A stretch of DNA of 64,000 nucleotides from [Mycobacterium] crassicus (GTDB lineage Bacteria > Actinomycetota > Actinomycetes > Mycobacteriales > Mycobacteriaceae): the NCBI RefSeq assembly GCF_020181615.1, contig NZ_CP084029.1, positions 3,452,790 to 3,516,789 on the forward strand, written 5' to 3'. Position numbers and translations under genes: made by a program. A model generated the notes under the pieces. That model was not told the DNA's origin, did no database searches, and saw only the letters and a program-made list of their open reading frames with translations. Below are positions 31,399 to 39,166 of the stretch, piece after piece (position 1 is the stretch's first letter; each line of letters begins with the position of its first letter).

Positions 31399-32282
31399 GG
31401 ACGTCCTTTCGTCAGTTTGCGGCGGGCACTGCGCACCGCCAGGCCGGAACGCACTGCCAGCGCGCCCCGCATGGTCCAGCGCAGCGGTGCCCGCCACCAA
31501 CCGGTGTGCCGGTCGGCGAGGTAGGTGTAGGTGCTGCGATGGTGGGCCGCCAGGTTGCGGGCCGGGTCCTTTCCGGTGGCGTGCCCCTTCTGGTGCAGCA
31601 CTTCGGCGCTGGGGACGTAGACGTTGAGCCAGCCGGCCTTGGCCAGCCGATCCCCCAGGTCGACGTCCTCCATGTAGAGGAAGTAGCGCTCGTCGAAGCC
31701 GCTGATCTGCTCGAACGCGGCGCGGCGCACCAGCAGACAGGCCCCCGACAGCCACCCCACCGGGCGTTCGCTGGGTTCCAGCAGCTCCTGGCGGTAGGCC
31801 CGGGTCCACGGATTGTTGGGCCACAGCGGGCCGATGACGGCGTGCATGCCGCCGCGGATCAGGCTGGGCAGGTGGCGCGCCGACGGGTACACCGAACCGT
31901 CGGGATCGCGGATCAGCGGGCCCAGCGTCGCCGCGTGCGGCCAGCGGGCGGCCGCCTCCAGCAGGGCGTCGATGCTGCCCGGGCCCCACTGCACGTCGGG
32001 ATTGGCCACGATGAAGAACTCACCGCACCCGGCGCCTTCGGCCTTCAGCAGCGCCACGGCGCTGTTGACCGCGCCCCCGTAGCCGAGGTTGGACCCGGTG
32101 TCGTGCAACCGCACGTCGGGATAGCGCTGGACGGCTTCCTGCGGCGCGCCGTCGGTGGAGCCGTTGTCGGCCATCACGACCTGCACCGGGCCGTCGGTGG
32201 CCAGCGACAGCGACGCCAGGAATCGGTCCAGGTGCCACCCCGGCGAATAGGTCACCGTCACCACCGGCAGGGCCTCACTCAC
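31395..32282 (-). CDS. wbbL: WbbL rhamnosyltransferase
   Basis: 295-residue GT2-family enzyme adding L-rhamnose to decaprenyl-PP-GlcNAc, forming the linker that joins arabinogalactan to peptidoglycan. N-terminal VVTVTYSPGWHLDRFLASL, the DXD-like NPDVQWGPGS, FLYMEDVDLGDRLAKAGW and VLHQKGHATGKD are family hallmarks. The frame is open upstream, but GTG 32282 gives the expected start SEALPVVTVTYSPG. rmlD ends 10 bp upstream of it, so dTDP-rhamnose synthesis and use are co-transcribed. Confidence 0.94.
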   Translation of the reverse strand: MSEALPVVTVTYSPGWHLDRFLASLSLATDGPVQVVMADNGSTDGAPQEAVQRYPDVRLHDTGSNLGYGGAVNSAVALLKAEGAGCGEFFIVANPDVQWGPGSIDALLEAAARWPHAATLGPLIRDPDGSVYPSARHLPSLIRGGMHAVIGPLWPNNPWTRAYRQELLEPSERPVGWLSGACLLVRRAAFEQISGFDERYFLYMEDVDLGDRLAKAGWLNVYVPSAEVLHQKGHATGKDPARNLAAHHRSTYTYLADRHTGWWRAPLRWTMRGALAVRSGLAVRSARRKLTKGRP

Positions 32283-32292
32283 GGCGTAGAGG

Positions 32293-33156
32293 CTATCTGC
32301 CGAGTGCGGCGGCCAGCGCATCGCTCCACCCCCGCAGTGCCGGCAGGCCGGCCCGGGCCGAGGAGATCCCGGACAGCGCGGAGTATCGCGGCCGGGCCGC
32401 CGGGCGGGGGTGCGCGGCGCTGCTGACCGGTCGCACCCGGCCGGGGTCGGCGCCGAGAGCGGCGTACACCGCGCAGGCCTGCTGGTATCGACTGGCCGCC
32501 CCCGCGTTGGCGGCGTGCAGCACCCGGGCGGTGGGCCAGGCATCGGCCAGGGCCAGCAGAGCGTCGACCAGGTCCCCGACAAATGTCGGTGAGCCGATCT
32601 GGTCGTCGACCACCTCGACGCCTCCGTCGCCGGCGGCCTTGTTCCGCATCACCGCCACGAAGTCGGTGCCGCCGGCGACGCCGGTGTAGACCCAGGCGGT
32701 GCGCACCACCACGGCGTCCGGCGAGGCCGCCAGCACCGCGTTCTCACCGGCCAGTTTGGTGCTGCCGTAGACCGACAACGGTCGGGTCGCATCCCCCGGC
32801 TCATACGGGCGCGGCGGGGCGCCACCGAAGTCACCGTCGAAGACGTAGTCGGTGGAGATGTGGATCAGCCGGGCGCCGGCCCGAGTGCAGGCGGCGGCCA
32901 AATGGCCCGGCCCGGCCGCGTTGACGGCGAACGCGCGGTCGGCGTCGGTCTCGGCGGCGTCGACGTTGGTGTAGGCCGCACAGTTCACCAGCACGTCGCC
33001 GGCACCCAGGCCGAGGGCGTCCACCGCGGCCGGATCGGTGATGTCGCACTGCGCCGACGTGAGTGTCAGCAGGTCACGGCCCTGTTCGGCGGCTCGTGCG
33101 GTCAAAAAAGTGCCGACCTGGCCGCCTGCTCCGGTGATCACTATTCGCGCTGCCAC
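32293..33156 (-). CDS. rmlD: dTDP-4-dehydrorhamnose reductase
   Basis: 287-residue SDR-fold enzyme making dTDP-L-rhamnose with NAD(P)H. Cofactor loop ITGAGGQVG (residues 7-15), HISTDYVFDGDFGG (about 98-111), catalytic YGSTK (about 131-135) and RTAWVYTG are present. GTG 33156 starts the gene, immediately left of the 57-bp tandem repeat tract, so the repeats lie in its promoter or leader. Confidence 0.94.
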   Translation of the reverse strand: MAARIVITGAGGQVGTFLTARAAEQGRDLLTLTSAQCDITDPAAVDALGLGAGDVLVNCAAYTNVDAAETDADRAFAVNAAGPGHLAAACTRAGARLIHISTDYVFDGDFGGAPPRPYEPGDATRPLSVYGSTKLAGENAVLAASPDAVVVRTAWVYTGVAGGTDFVAVMRNKAAGDGGVEVVDDQIGSPTFVGDLVDALLALADAWPTARVLHAANAGAASRYQQACAVYAALGADPGRVRPVSSAAHPRPAARPRYSALSGISSARAGLPALRGWSDALAAALGR

Positions 33157-33157
33157 T

Positions 33158-33208
33158 TGACGCCGCTCCTCTTCATCGCTTCATTCCGCATCGTCGTCGG
33201 CGAGCTTA
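33158..33208. repeat. MIRU-like intergenic element remnant
   Basis: GACGCCGCTCCTCTTCATCG followed by CTTCATTCCGCATCGTCGTC resembles the mycobacterial interspersed repetitive unit (MIRU) as I remember it. One partial copy sits between the rmlD start and the tandem repeats. Identification is from memory of the MIRU consensus. Confidence 0.5.
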
Positions 33209-33373
33209 TGCGGCGGCTCCAGCTTCGCCTCTCCTTCGTCGAGGCTCGCTAAACCGCCCGGCTCATGCGGCGGCTCCAGCTTCGCCTCTCCTTCGTCGAG
33301 GCTCGCTAAACCGCCCGGCTCATGCGGCGGCTCCAGCTTCGCCTCTCCTCCGTCGAGGCTCGCTAAACCGCCG
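33209..33373. repeat. 57-bp tandem repeat, 2.9 copies
   Basis: Units begin ATGCGGCGGCTCC at 33209, 33266 and 33323. The first two are identical over all 57 bp and the third is partial (51 bp) with one change (T to C). Read on the minus strand, the copies contain GGAG followed by ATG (ATA in the copy nearest rmlD), and the complete ones encode a five-codon frame MSRAV. 57 is a multiple of three, so a 79-codon minus frame stays open through the array without looking like a protein gene. The tract lies between divergent rmlD and lcp1 and is a candidate VNTR. Confidence 0.92.
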
Positions 33374-33433
33374 AGTCTGGCACGCCGACGCCGGCTACCA
33401 CCGATACAGCAGAGACACAAGTAGCCTCAAGTG

Positions 33434-34903
33434 ATGCCTGCGCAACGTGTGGTTCGTGTGATTGCCACGGTGGCAGCCGTCACCATCGTTCTCGGCACCG
33501 GAGTGGCCTGGAGCCGTGTCCGGTCCTTCGAGGACGGCATCTTCCATGTCGCCTCGATGGCGCTGGGCAAGGGCGGTTCCGACGGCGCGGTCGACATCCT
33601 GCTGGTCGGGATGGACAGCCGCACCGACGCCCACGGCAACCCGCTGACCCCGGAGGAACTGGCCACGCTGCGAGTCGGCGACGACGACGCCACCAACACC
33701 GACACCATCATCCTGGTCCGTATCCCCAACAACGGGAAGTCGGCCACTGCGATCTCGATCCCCCGCGACTCCTACGTCGCGGCGCCCGGCCTGGACAAGA
33801 CCAAGATCAACGGGGTCTACGGCGCCACCAAACTCGAAACCGCCGACGCACTGTTCGAGTCCGGGATGGATGCGCCCCAGGCCCAGGCCCGCGGCACCGA
33901 GGCGGGCCGCGAAGCGCTGATCAAGACGGTGGCCGACCTGACCGGTGTCACCGTCGACCACTACGCCGAGATCGGATTGCTCGGCTTCTCGCTGATCACC
34001 GATGCGCTGGGCGGCGTCAATGTCTGCCTCAAAGAGCCGGTGTACGAAGAACTCTCCGGTGCGGACTTCCCGGCAGGCTGGCAACGACTCGGCGGAGCGC
34101 AGGCCCTGAGCTTCGTCCGGCAGCGCCACGAACTCCCGCACGGCGACTTGGACCGGGTCCGCCGCCAGCAGACGGTGATGGCGTCGCTGGCGCACCAGGT
34201 GATCTCCGGCAAGACACTGTCCAGTCCGGCCACCATGTCTCGACTCCAGGCGGCGGTGCAGCGATCGGTGGTGCTGTCGGAGGGCTGGGACCTGATCGAC
34301 TTCATCACCAAGGCGCAGGATCTGGCCGCGGGCAAGGTGGCGTTCGCCACCATCCCGGTTCTGGAGGAAGCCGGCTGGAGCGACGACGGTATGCAAAGCG
34401 TGGTGCGGGTCGATCCCGAACAGGTCTCGCAGTGGGTGGCCGGCCTGCTGCATGACCAGGAAGAGGGCAAGACCGAACAACTGTCGTACGACCCGGAACA
34501 CACCACCGCCAGCGTGCTCAACGACACCGACATCAACGGCCTGGCCGCGGCGGTGTCGGGTGTGCTCAACGCCAAGGGATTCGGCACCGGGTCTGTCGGG
34601 AACAACGAAACCGGCCACGTGCCCACCAGCCAGGTCCAGGCCGCCAACGCCGACGACCCCGGCGCGCACGCCGTGGCCAAGGATCTGGGCGGGCTGCCGG
34701 TGGTGACCAACGAGTCGGTGCCGGCCGGGGCCGTTCGGGTCGTGCTGGCCAACGACTACACCGGGCCGGGATCGGGCCTCGGCGCCGGGGGACGTGCGGA
34801 GCTGGCCGGGCTCTCCGGCTCCGATGACGGTGCGCAGCCCCAAATCCCAGCTCCGTCACCGATTCTGACGGCGGGTTCCAACGACCCGCAATGCGTGAAC
34901 TAA
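33434..34903 (+). CDS. lcp1: LytR-CpsA-Psr (LCP) ligase, Lcp1-like
   Basis: 489-residue membrane-anchored phosphotransferase expected to attach arabinogalactan to peptidoglycan, as for Rv3267 (Lcp1). One membrane helix (about residues 7-25), then the LCP domain (about 50-215) with DILLVGMDSR, NTDTIILVRI, the Arg-rich catalytic SIPRDSYV, and DLDRVRRQQ. A LytR_C domain follows (about 340-450), and the tail is rich in Gly, Ser and Pro. ATG 33434 follows TAGCCT by 6 bp, compatible with a leaderless transcript; GTG 33431 is an alternative. It faces away from rmlD/wbbL, which make the linker it uses. Confidence 0.92.
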   Translation: MPAQRVVRVIATVAAVTIVLGTGVAWSRVRSFEDGIFHVASMALGKGGSDGAVDILLVGMDSRTDAHGNPLTPEELATLRVGDDDATNTDTIILVRIPNNGKSATAISIPRDSYVAAPGLDKTKINGVYGATKLETADALFESGMDAPQAQARGTEAGREALIKTVADLTGVTVDHYAEIGLLGFSLITDALGGVNVCLKEPVYEELSGADFPAGWQRLGGAQALSFVRQRHELPHGDLDRVRRQQTVMASLAHQVISGKTLSSPATMSRLQAAVQRSVVLSEGWDLIDFITKAQDLAAGKVAFATIPVLEEAGWSDDGMQSVVRVDPEQVSQWVAGLLHDQEEGKTEQLSYDPEHTTASVLNDTDINGLAAAVSGVLNAKGFGTGSVGNNETGHVPTSQVQAANADDPGAHAVAKDLGGLPVVTNESVPAGAVRVVLANDYTGPGSGLGAGGRAELAGLSGSDDGAQPQIPAPSPILTAGSNDPQCVN

Positions 34904-34913
34904 CGTCGCTGAG

Positions 34914-35651
34914 GTGACCAACCTCAGCTCGGCGATCCTTGATCCGATCATGCACGTCGACCCGGTCGGACCACGCATCACCTACTACGACGACGCCACC
35001 GGCGAACGCATCGAGTTGTCCGCGGCCACCCTGGCGAACTGGGCCGCCAAGACCGGCAACCTGTTACGCGACGAGCTCGGCGCCGGGCCGGGCAGCCGCA
35101 TCGCGGTCCTGCTGCCGGCACACTGGCAGACCGCGGCGGTGCTGTTCGGCGCATGGTGGATCGGCGCGGAGGTGCTGCTCGGATCGGACGGCGTCGACGG
35201 CGAAGGCGACGCCGACATCGCGTTGTGCACCGCGGCCCGGCTCGGCGATGCCGACGCGGTGGTGGCCGGCACCGGTGGTGAGGTGGTGGTGCTGTCGCTG
35301 GACCCGTTCGGCCGGCCGGCACCGGACCTGCCGGTGGGTGTCACCGACTATGCGACCGCGGTGCGGGTACACGGCGACCAGATCGCCCCCGAACTCCGCC
35401 CCGGCCCGGCCCTGGCCGGCGCGTCCACCGACGAGGTGCTGGCATCCAGCCGGAAGTCGGCGGACGCCGCGGCGTTGACGCCGTCGGATCGAGTGTGGTC
35501 CGCCAACGGCTGGGACAGCCCGACCGAGCTGATCGACAACATGCTGGCGGTGTTCGCCGCCGGCGCATCGCTGGTCCAGGTCGGCAACCCCGACGCCGGC
35601 GCGCAGGAACGCCGCCGGGACACCGAGAAGGTGACCCGCTCGCTGGACTAA
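34914..35651 (+). CDS. TIGR03089 family protein (Rv3268-like)
   Basis: 245-residue conserved actinobacterial protein. The first half resembles the N-terminal part of acyl-CoA/AMP ligases (GSRIAVLLPAHWQTAAVLFGAW), but no AMP-binding P-loop or catalytic lysine region follows, so enzyme activity is doubtful. GTG 34914 comes 7 bp after TAACGT and 10 bp after the lcp1 stop. Gene order lcp1-Rv3268-pacL1-ctpC is as in M. tuberculosis. Function unknown. Confidence 0.85.
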   Translation: MTNLSSAILDPIMHVDPVGPRITYYDDATGERIELSAATLANWAAKTGNLLRDELGAGPGSRIAVLLPAHWQTAAVLFGAWWIGAEVLLGSDGVDGEGDADIALCTAARLGDADAVVAGTGGEVVVLSLDPFGRPAPDLPVGVTDYATAVRVHGDQIAPELRPGPALAGASTDEVLASSRKSADAAALTPSDRVWSANGWDSPTELIDNMLAVFAAGASLVQVGNPDAGAQERRRDTEKVTRSLD

Positions 35652-35695
35652 GCCGGTGACCGGCGGATCAGCGGCACCATCGATCCACGATTCAT

Positions 35696-35713
35696 GCATA
35701 AATGCCTATATGC
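35696..35713. promoter_or_regulatory. Candidate metal-sensor operator before pacL1-ctpC
   Basis: GCATA-8 nt-TATGC is an inverted repeat in an unusually AT-rich 30-bp patch just upstream of pacL1. Sites of this kind bind ArsR/SmtB-family metal sensors, and TGATAG nearby could be a -10 box. The assignment is inferred from context. Confidence 0.35.
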
Positions 35714-35759
35714 TGATAGCCTGTCGGAGCGAAAGCCGAATGCGGGAAGGGGATTACTC

Positions 35760-36041
35760 ATGGCGGTACAGGGACTGCTGGTGAAGGCGGCCGGAACGGT
35801 GTTCACCGGGTTGGTCGGGGTCAGCGCGTACGAGCTGGCGCGCAAGGCACTGGAGAAGGCTCCACTGCACCAGGCCGCGGTGACCGCCACCGAGTGGAGC
35901 CTGCGCGGAACCCGCCGGGCCGAGGAAGTCGCAGAATCGGCGCGACTGAAGGTGGCCGACGTGGTCGCCGAGGCACGCGAACGCATCGGCGAGGAGGCCA
36001 CCCCGCCCGCGGCGGCAGTCGAGCACGACCACGACCACTGA
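35760..36041 (+). CDS. pacL1: PacL1-like (DUF1490) metal-efflux chaperone
   Basis: 93-residue protein. N-terminal membrane segment (about residues 5-25), then a charged helix (AEEVAESARLKVADVVAEAR) and a His/Asp tail ending EHDHDH that should bind zinc. In M. tuberculosis PacL1 (Rv3269) binds Zn2+ and stabilises the P-type ATPase CtpC in membrane clusters. ATG 35760 has AAGGGG upstream; an in-frame ATG at 35694 would add non-conserved residues. ctpC follows 53 bp later. Confidence 0.88.
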   Translation: MAVQGLLVKAAGTVFTGLVGVSAYELARKALEKAPLHQAAVTATEWSLRGTRRAEEVAESARLKVADVVAEARERIGEEATPPAAAVEHDHDH

Positions 36042-36094
36042 TCGTGGCGCGCGCGGCGACGTCGGCCAGCCCAGCCACCCGAAGGAGTGCAGCC

Positions 36095-38275
36095 ATGACC
36101 GCCACCGCCGACGAACTCACGGTCATCTCCGATGCCGCCGGCCGGATGCGGGTGAAGGTCCCCTGGGTCCGCTCCGACTCCCGGCGCGCCGTGGCGGCCG
36201 AAGAGGCAGCCGGGCGCGTCAACGGGGTACGTACCGTGCACGCCTATCCGCGCACCGGCGCGGTCGTGGTCTGGTATTCACCGAAGCGGTGTGACATCGC
36301 CGAGGTCCTGGCGGCGATCAGCTCGGCGGCCACCGTCGCCGCCGAACTGATCCCGGCCCGCACCCCGCGCTCGGCGGACATCCGCAACACCGACGTGCTG
36401 CGCATGGTGATCGGCGGAGCGGCGCTGGCGCTGCTGGGGGTGCGCCGCTACGTGTTCGCCCGTCCGCCCCTGCTCGGGCCCAGCGGCCAACTCGTCGCGA
36501 CCGGGGCGACGGTCTTCATGGGTTACCCGTTCCTGCGGGGCGCACTGCGCTCGATCCGGTCGGGCAAGGCCGGCACCGACGCGCTGGTGACCGCCGCGAC
36601 CGTCGCCAGCCTGGTGCTGCGCGAGAACGTGGTGGCCCTGACCGTGCTGTGGCTGCTCAACATCGGCGAATATCTCCAGGATCTGACACTGCGGCGGACC
36701 CGGCGCGCGATCTCGGATCTGCTGCGCGGCAACCAGGACACCGCCTGGGTCAGGCTTGCCGACGGCACCGAAGTCCAGGTGCCGATCGACACGGTGCAGA
36801 TCGACGACGAGGTGATCATCCACGACCATGTGGCGATCCCGGTCGACGGCGAGATCGTCGACGGAGAGGCCATCGTCGACCAGTCCGCCATCACCGGCGA
36901 GACCCTGCCGGTCAGCGTGATCGCCGGGGCGCGAGTGCATGCCGGTTCGGTGGTGGTCCGCGGCCGGGTGGTGGTGCGTGCCACCGCGGTGGGCAACCAG
37001 ACCGTGATCGGCCGCATCATCAGCCGCGTCGAGGAGGCGCAGCACGACCGGGCACCGATACAGACGGTGGGCGAGAACTTCTCCCGCCGCTTCGTGCCAG
37101 CCTCGTTCATCCTGTCGGCACTGACTCTGGTGCTCACCGGCGATGTCCGCCGCGCGATGACCATGCTGCTGATCGCCTGCCCGTGCGCGGTGGGACTGTC
37201 CACCCCGACCGCGATCAGTGCGGCGATCGGCAACGGAGCCCGGCGCGGCATCCTGATCAAGGGTGGCTCGCATCTCGAGCAGGCCGGCCGGGTGGACGCG
37301 ATCGTGTTCGACAAGACCGGCACACTCACCATCGGACGCCCCGTGGTCACCAATATCGTTGCGATTCATAAGGATTGGCAACCCGAGCAAGTACTCGCCT
37401 ACGCCGCCAGTTCGGAGCTGCACTCCCGGCACCCGCTAGCCGAGGCGGTGATCCGCTCCACCGAGGAACGCCACATCAGCATCCCGCCGCACGAGGAGTG
37501 CGAAGTCCTGGTGGGCCTGGGAATCCGCACCTGGGCAGACGGCCGCACCCTGCTGCTGGGCAGCCCGAATCTGCTGCGCTCGGAGAAGGTCCGGATCTCG
37601 AAGAAGGCGTCGGACTGGGTCACCAAGCTACGGGCGCAGGCCGAGACCCCGCTACTGCTGGCGGTCGACGGCACCCTCGTCGGACTGATCAGCCTGCGCG
37701 ATGAGGTGCGTCCGGAGGCGCATGAGGTGCTCGGGCAGTTGCGCGCCAAAGGTATTCGCCGCATCATCATGCTCACCGGCGATCATCCGGAGACCGCCGC
37801 GGCGGTGGCCGCCGAACTCGGCATCGACGAGTGGCGCGCGGAGGTGCTTCCCGAGGACAAACTTCAGGTGGTCCGCGGGTTGCAGGACGAGGGCTACGTG
37901 GTCGGCATGGTCGGTGACGGCGTCAACGACGCACCCGCACTCGCGGCCGCCGACATCGGGATCGCAATGGGACTGGCCGGCACCGACGTTGCGGTGGAGA
38001 CCGCCGACGTGGCCCTGGCCAACGACGACCTGCGTCGGCTGCTCGACGTCCGGGACCTGGGCGCCCGTGCCGTCGAGGTGATCCGGCAGAACTACGGCAT
38101 GTCGATCGCGGTCAACGCCGCCGGCCTGTTGATCGGTGCTGGCGGTGCGCTGTCGCCGGTGCTGGCAGCGATCCTGCACAACGCGTCGTCGGTGGCGGTC
38201 GTCGCCAACAGTTCGCGGTTGATTCGCTACAAGCTGGATCGGGAACCGATGGCATCGTCCCCCGCCAGGGCGTAA
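36095..38275 (+). CDS. ctpC: CtpC P1B-type metal ATPase
   Basis: 726-residue membrane pump exporting Zn2+ or Mn2+. N-terminal ferredoxin-like domain lacking a CxxC motif, then membrane helices, the actuator loop with TGETLPV, the CPC metal site ACPCAVGLSTPTA, phosphorylation site FDKTGTLT, SRHPLAEA in the nucleotide domain, TGDHPETA and GDGVNDAPAL. ATG 36095 has GAAGGAG eight bases upstream. Together with PacL1 it forms the mycobacterial zinc-resistance unit. A long-arm inverted repeat follows the gene. Confidence 0.95.
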   Translation: MTATADELTVISDAAGRMRVKVPWVRSDSRRAVAAEEAAGRVNGVRTVHAYPRTGAVVVWYSPKRCDIAEVLAAISSAATVAAELIPARTPRSADIRNTDVLRMVIGGAALALLGVRRYVFARPPLLGPSGQLVATGATVFMGYPFLRGALRSIRSGKAGTDALVTAATVASLVLRENVVALTVLWLLNIGEYLQDLTLRRTRRAISDLLRGNQDTAWVRLADGTEVQVPIDTVQIDDEVIIHDHVAIPVDGEIVDGEAIVDQSAITGETLPVSVIAGARVHAGSVVVRGRVVVRATAVGNQTVIGRIISRVEEAQHDRAPIQTVGENFSRRFVPASFILSALTLVLTGDVRRAMTMLLIACPCAVGLSTPTAISAAIGNGARRGILIKGGSHLEQAGRVDAIVFDKTGTLTIGRPVVTNIVAIHKDWQPEQVLAYAASSELHSRHPLAEAVIRSTEERHISIPPHEECEVLVGLGIRTWADGRTLLLGSPNLLRSEKVRISKKASDWVTKLRAQAETPLLLAVDGTLVGLISLRDEVRPEAHEVLGQLRAKGIRRIIMLTGDHPETAAAVAAELGIDEWRAEVLPEDKLQVVRGLQDEGYVVGMVGDGVNDAPALAAADIGIAMGLAGTDVAVETADVALANDDLRRLLDVRDLGARAVEVIRQNYGMSIAVNAAGLLIGAGGALSPVLAAILHNASSVAVVANSSRLIRYKLDREPMASSPARA

Positions 38276-38284
38276 TCTGTGACC

Positions 38285-38335
38285 GTCCCGACTGTTCCTG
38301 TCGAGCAACACCACCAGCTCCAGGGCAGTCGGGAC
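38285..38335. terminator. 10-bp inverted repeat between ctpC and the converging gene
   Basis: GTCCCGACTG (38285-38294) pairs perfectly with CAGTCGGGAC (38326-38335) across a 31-nt loop. It lies in the 82-bp space between two convergent genes and is followed by TTT on the plus strand. A bidirectional terminator is the simplest reading; the long loop makes it atypical. Confidence 0.5.
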
Positions 38336-38357
38336 TTTGCTGCCCGGCACGGCCGGT

Positions 38358-39083
38358 TCAGCAGCCGCACCCCTCGCCGCGCCAGGATCGGAAGCCCTGC
38401 CACACCGACACGGCGGCAACGCCCAGACCGATCAACGGGTCCAGCCACCAGGCACCGGACCACTGCGCGGTGAGCGTCAGCCCGACCAGCACCGCCGCGG
38501 CCTGGGCGGCACACAGGTAGTTCTGCACGCCCTCACCGACGGTGGCCGCCGAGCCCAGCCGGACCCCCAACCGTCGCTGGGCTCGACCCAGCATCGGCAT
38601 CACCAGCACCGCCGCGGCGGTGACCGCGATGCCGATGACGCTGCCCTCGGAACGGTGGTCGCTGAACAGGTGGTTCACCGACTCGGCTGCGATGTAGGGG
38701 GCGTTGATCCAGAACGACACCGCCACGCCGATCTGGGCGCGCCGTTCGGCAGTTTCGGACAGCGTGCGGGCACCGGTGAACCGCCAGATCACGATGGCTC
38801 CGGCCAGCGCCTCGGGAATGGCGCCCAGGGCCCAGCCGGTCAGGGCGATCGAGCCGGCCGCCAGGCCCTGCCACAGGCCGACCACGCCTTCCACGCCGAC
38901 CAGCACCAGGCTGACCCAGGCGAGCCGGCGTGCCCATGTCGCCGCGCGGTGCCAGCCGGCGTCGTGCACCGGCCGTGCCGGGTGCGAATGTGCGTGATCG
39001 TGCGTGTGTGGGACTGCACCGTGCGGGACCCCGCGGCTGTCGACGACGCCCACCGATTCGGGGCCCTCGGTGCGACTGTCCAC
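38358..39083 (-). CDS. Cation-transporter-like membrane protein (Rv3271c-like)
   Basis: 241-residue protein with about six helices arranged like the membrane half of CDF transporters. A His-rich N-terminal segment (HTHDHAHSHP) may bind metal, and the protein ends in GEGCGC. Typical HxxxD metal-site pairs are not obvious, so transport is unproven. The frame is open upstream, but GTG 39083 gives the conserved start VDSRTEGPE. It converges on ctpC, and the neighbourhood points to metal homeostasis. Confidence 0.82.
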   Translation of the reverse strand: MDSRTEGPESVGVVDSRGVPHGAVPHTHDHAHSHPARPVHDAGWHRAATWARRLAWVSLVLVGVEGVVGLWQGLAAGSIALTGWALGAIPEALAGAIVIWRFTGARTLSETAERRAQIGVAVSFWINAPYIAAESVNHLFSDHRSEGSVIGIAVTAAAVLVMPMLGRAQRRLGVRLGSAATVGEGVQNYLCAAQAAAVLVGLTLTAQWSGAWWLDPLIGLGVAAVSVWQGFRSWRGEGCGC

Positions 39084-39166
39084 GCCGAAAATCCTACCGT
39101 CCACCGGGCCTGGGGACCGCAAGCGCGACGTGGTCGGGTGCTGCAGATCACCTCTATCGAGCCTGC

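Noticed and set aside
33209..33373. Possible CRISPR array
   Set aside because: Repeats are directly adjacent without unique spacers, so it is a minisatellite.
33181..33420. 79-codon minus frame with 19-residue repeats
   Set aside because: Frame is open only because the DNA repeat is 57 bp; no ribosome site, no domain, and it lies in a promoter-region minisatellite.
34914..35651. Functional acyl-CoA ligase
   Set aside because: Only the N-terminal ligase-like part is present; AMP-binding and catalytic lysine regions are missing.
38331..38350. DosR box (TCGGGACTTTGCTGCCCGG)
   Set aside because: One base too long between half-sites, located between convergent genes, and better explained as the right arm of the terminator-like inverted repeat.
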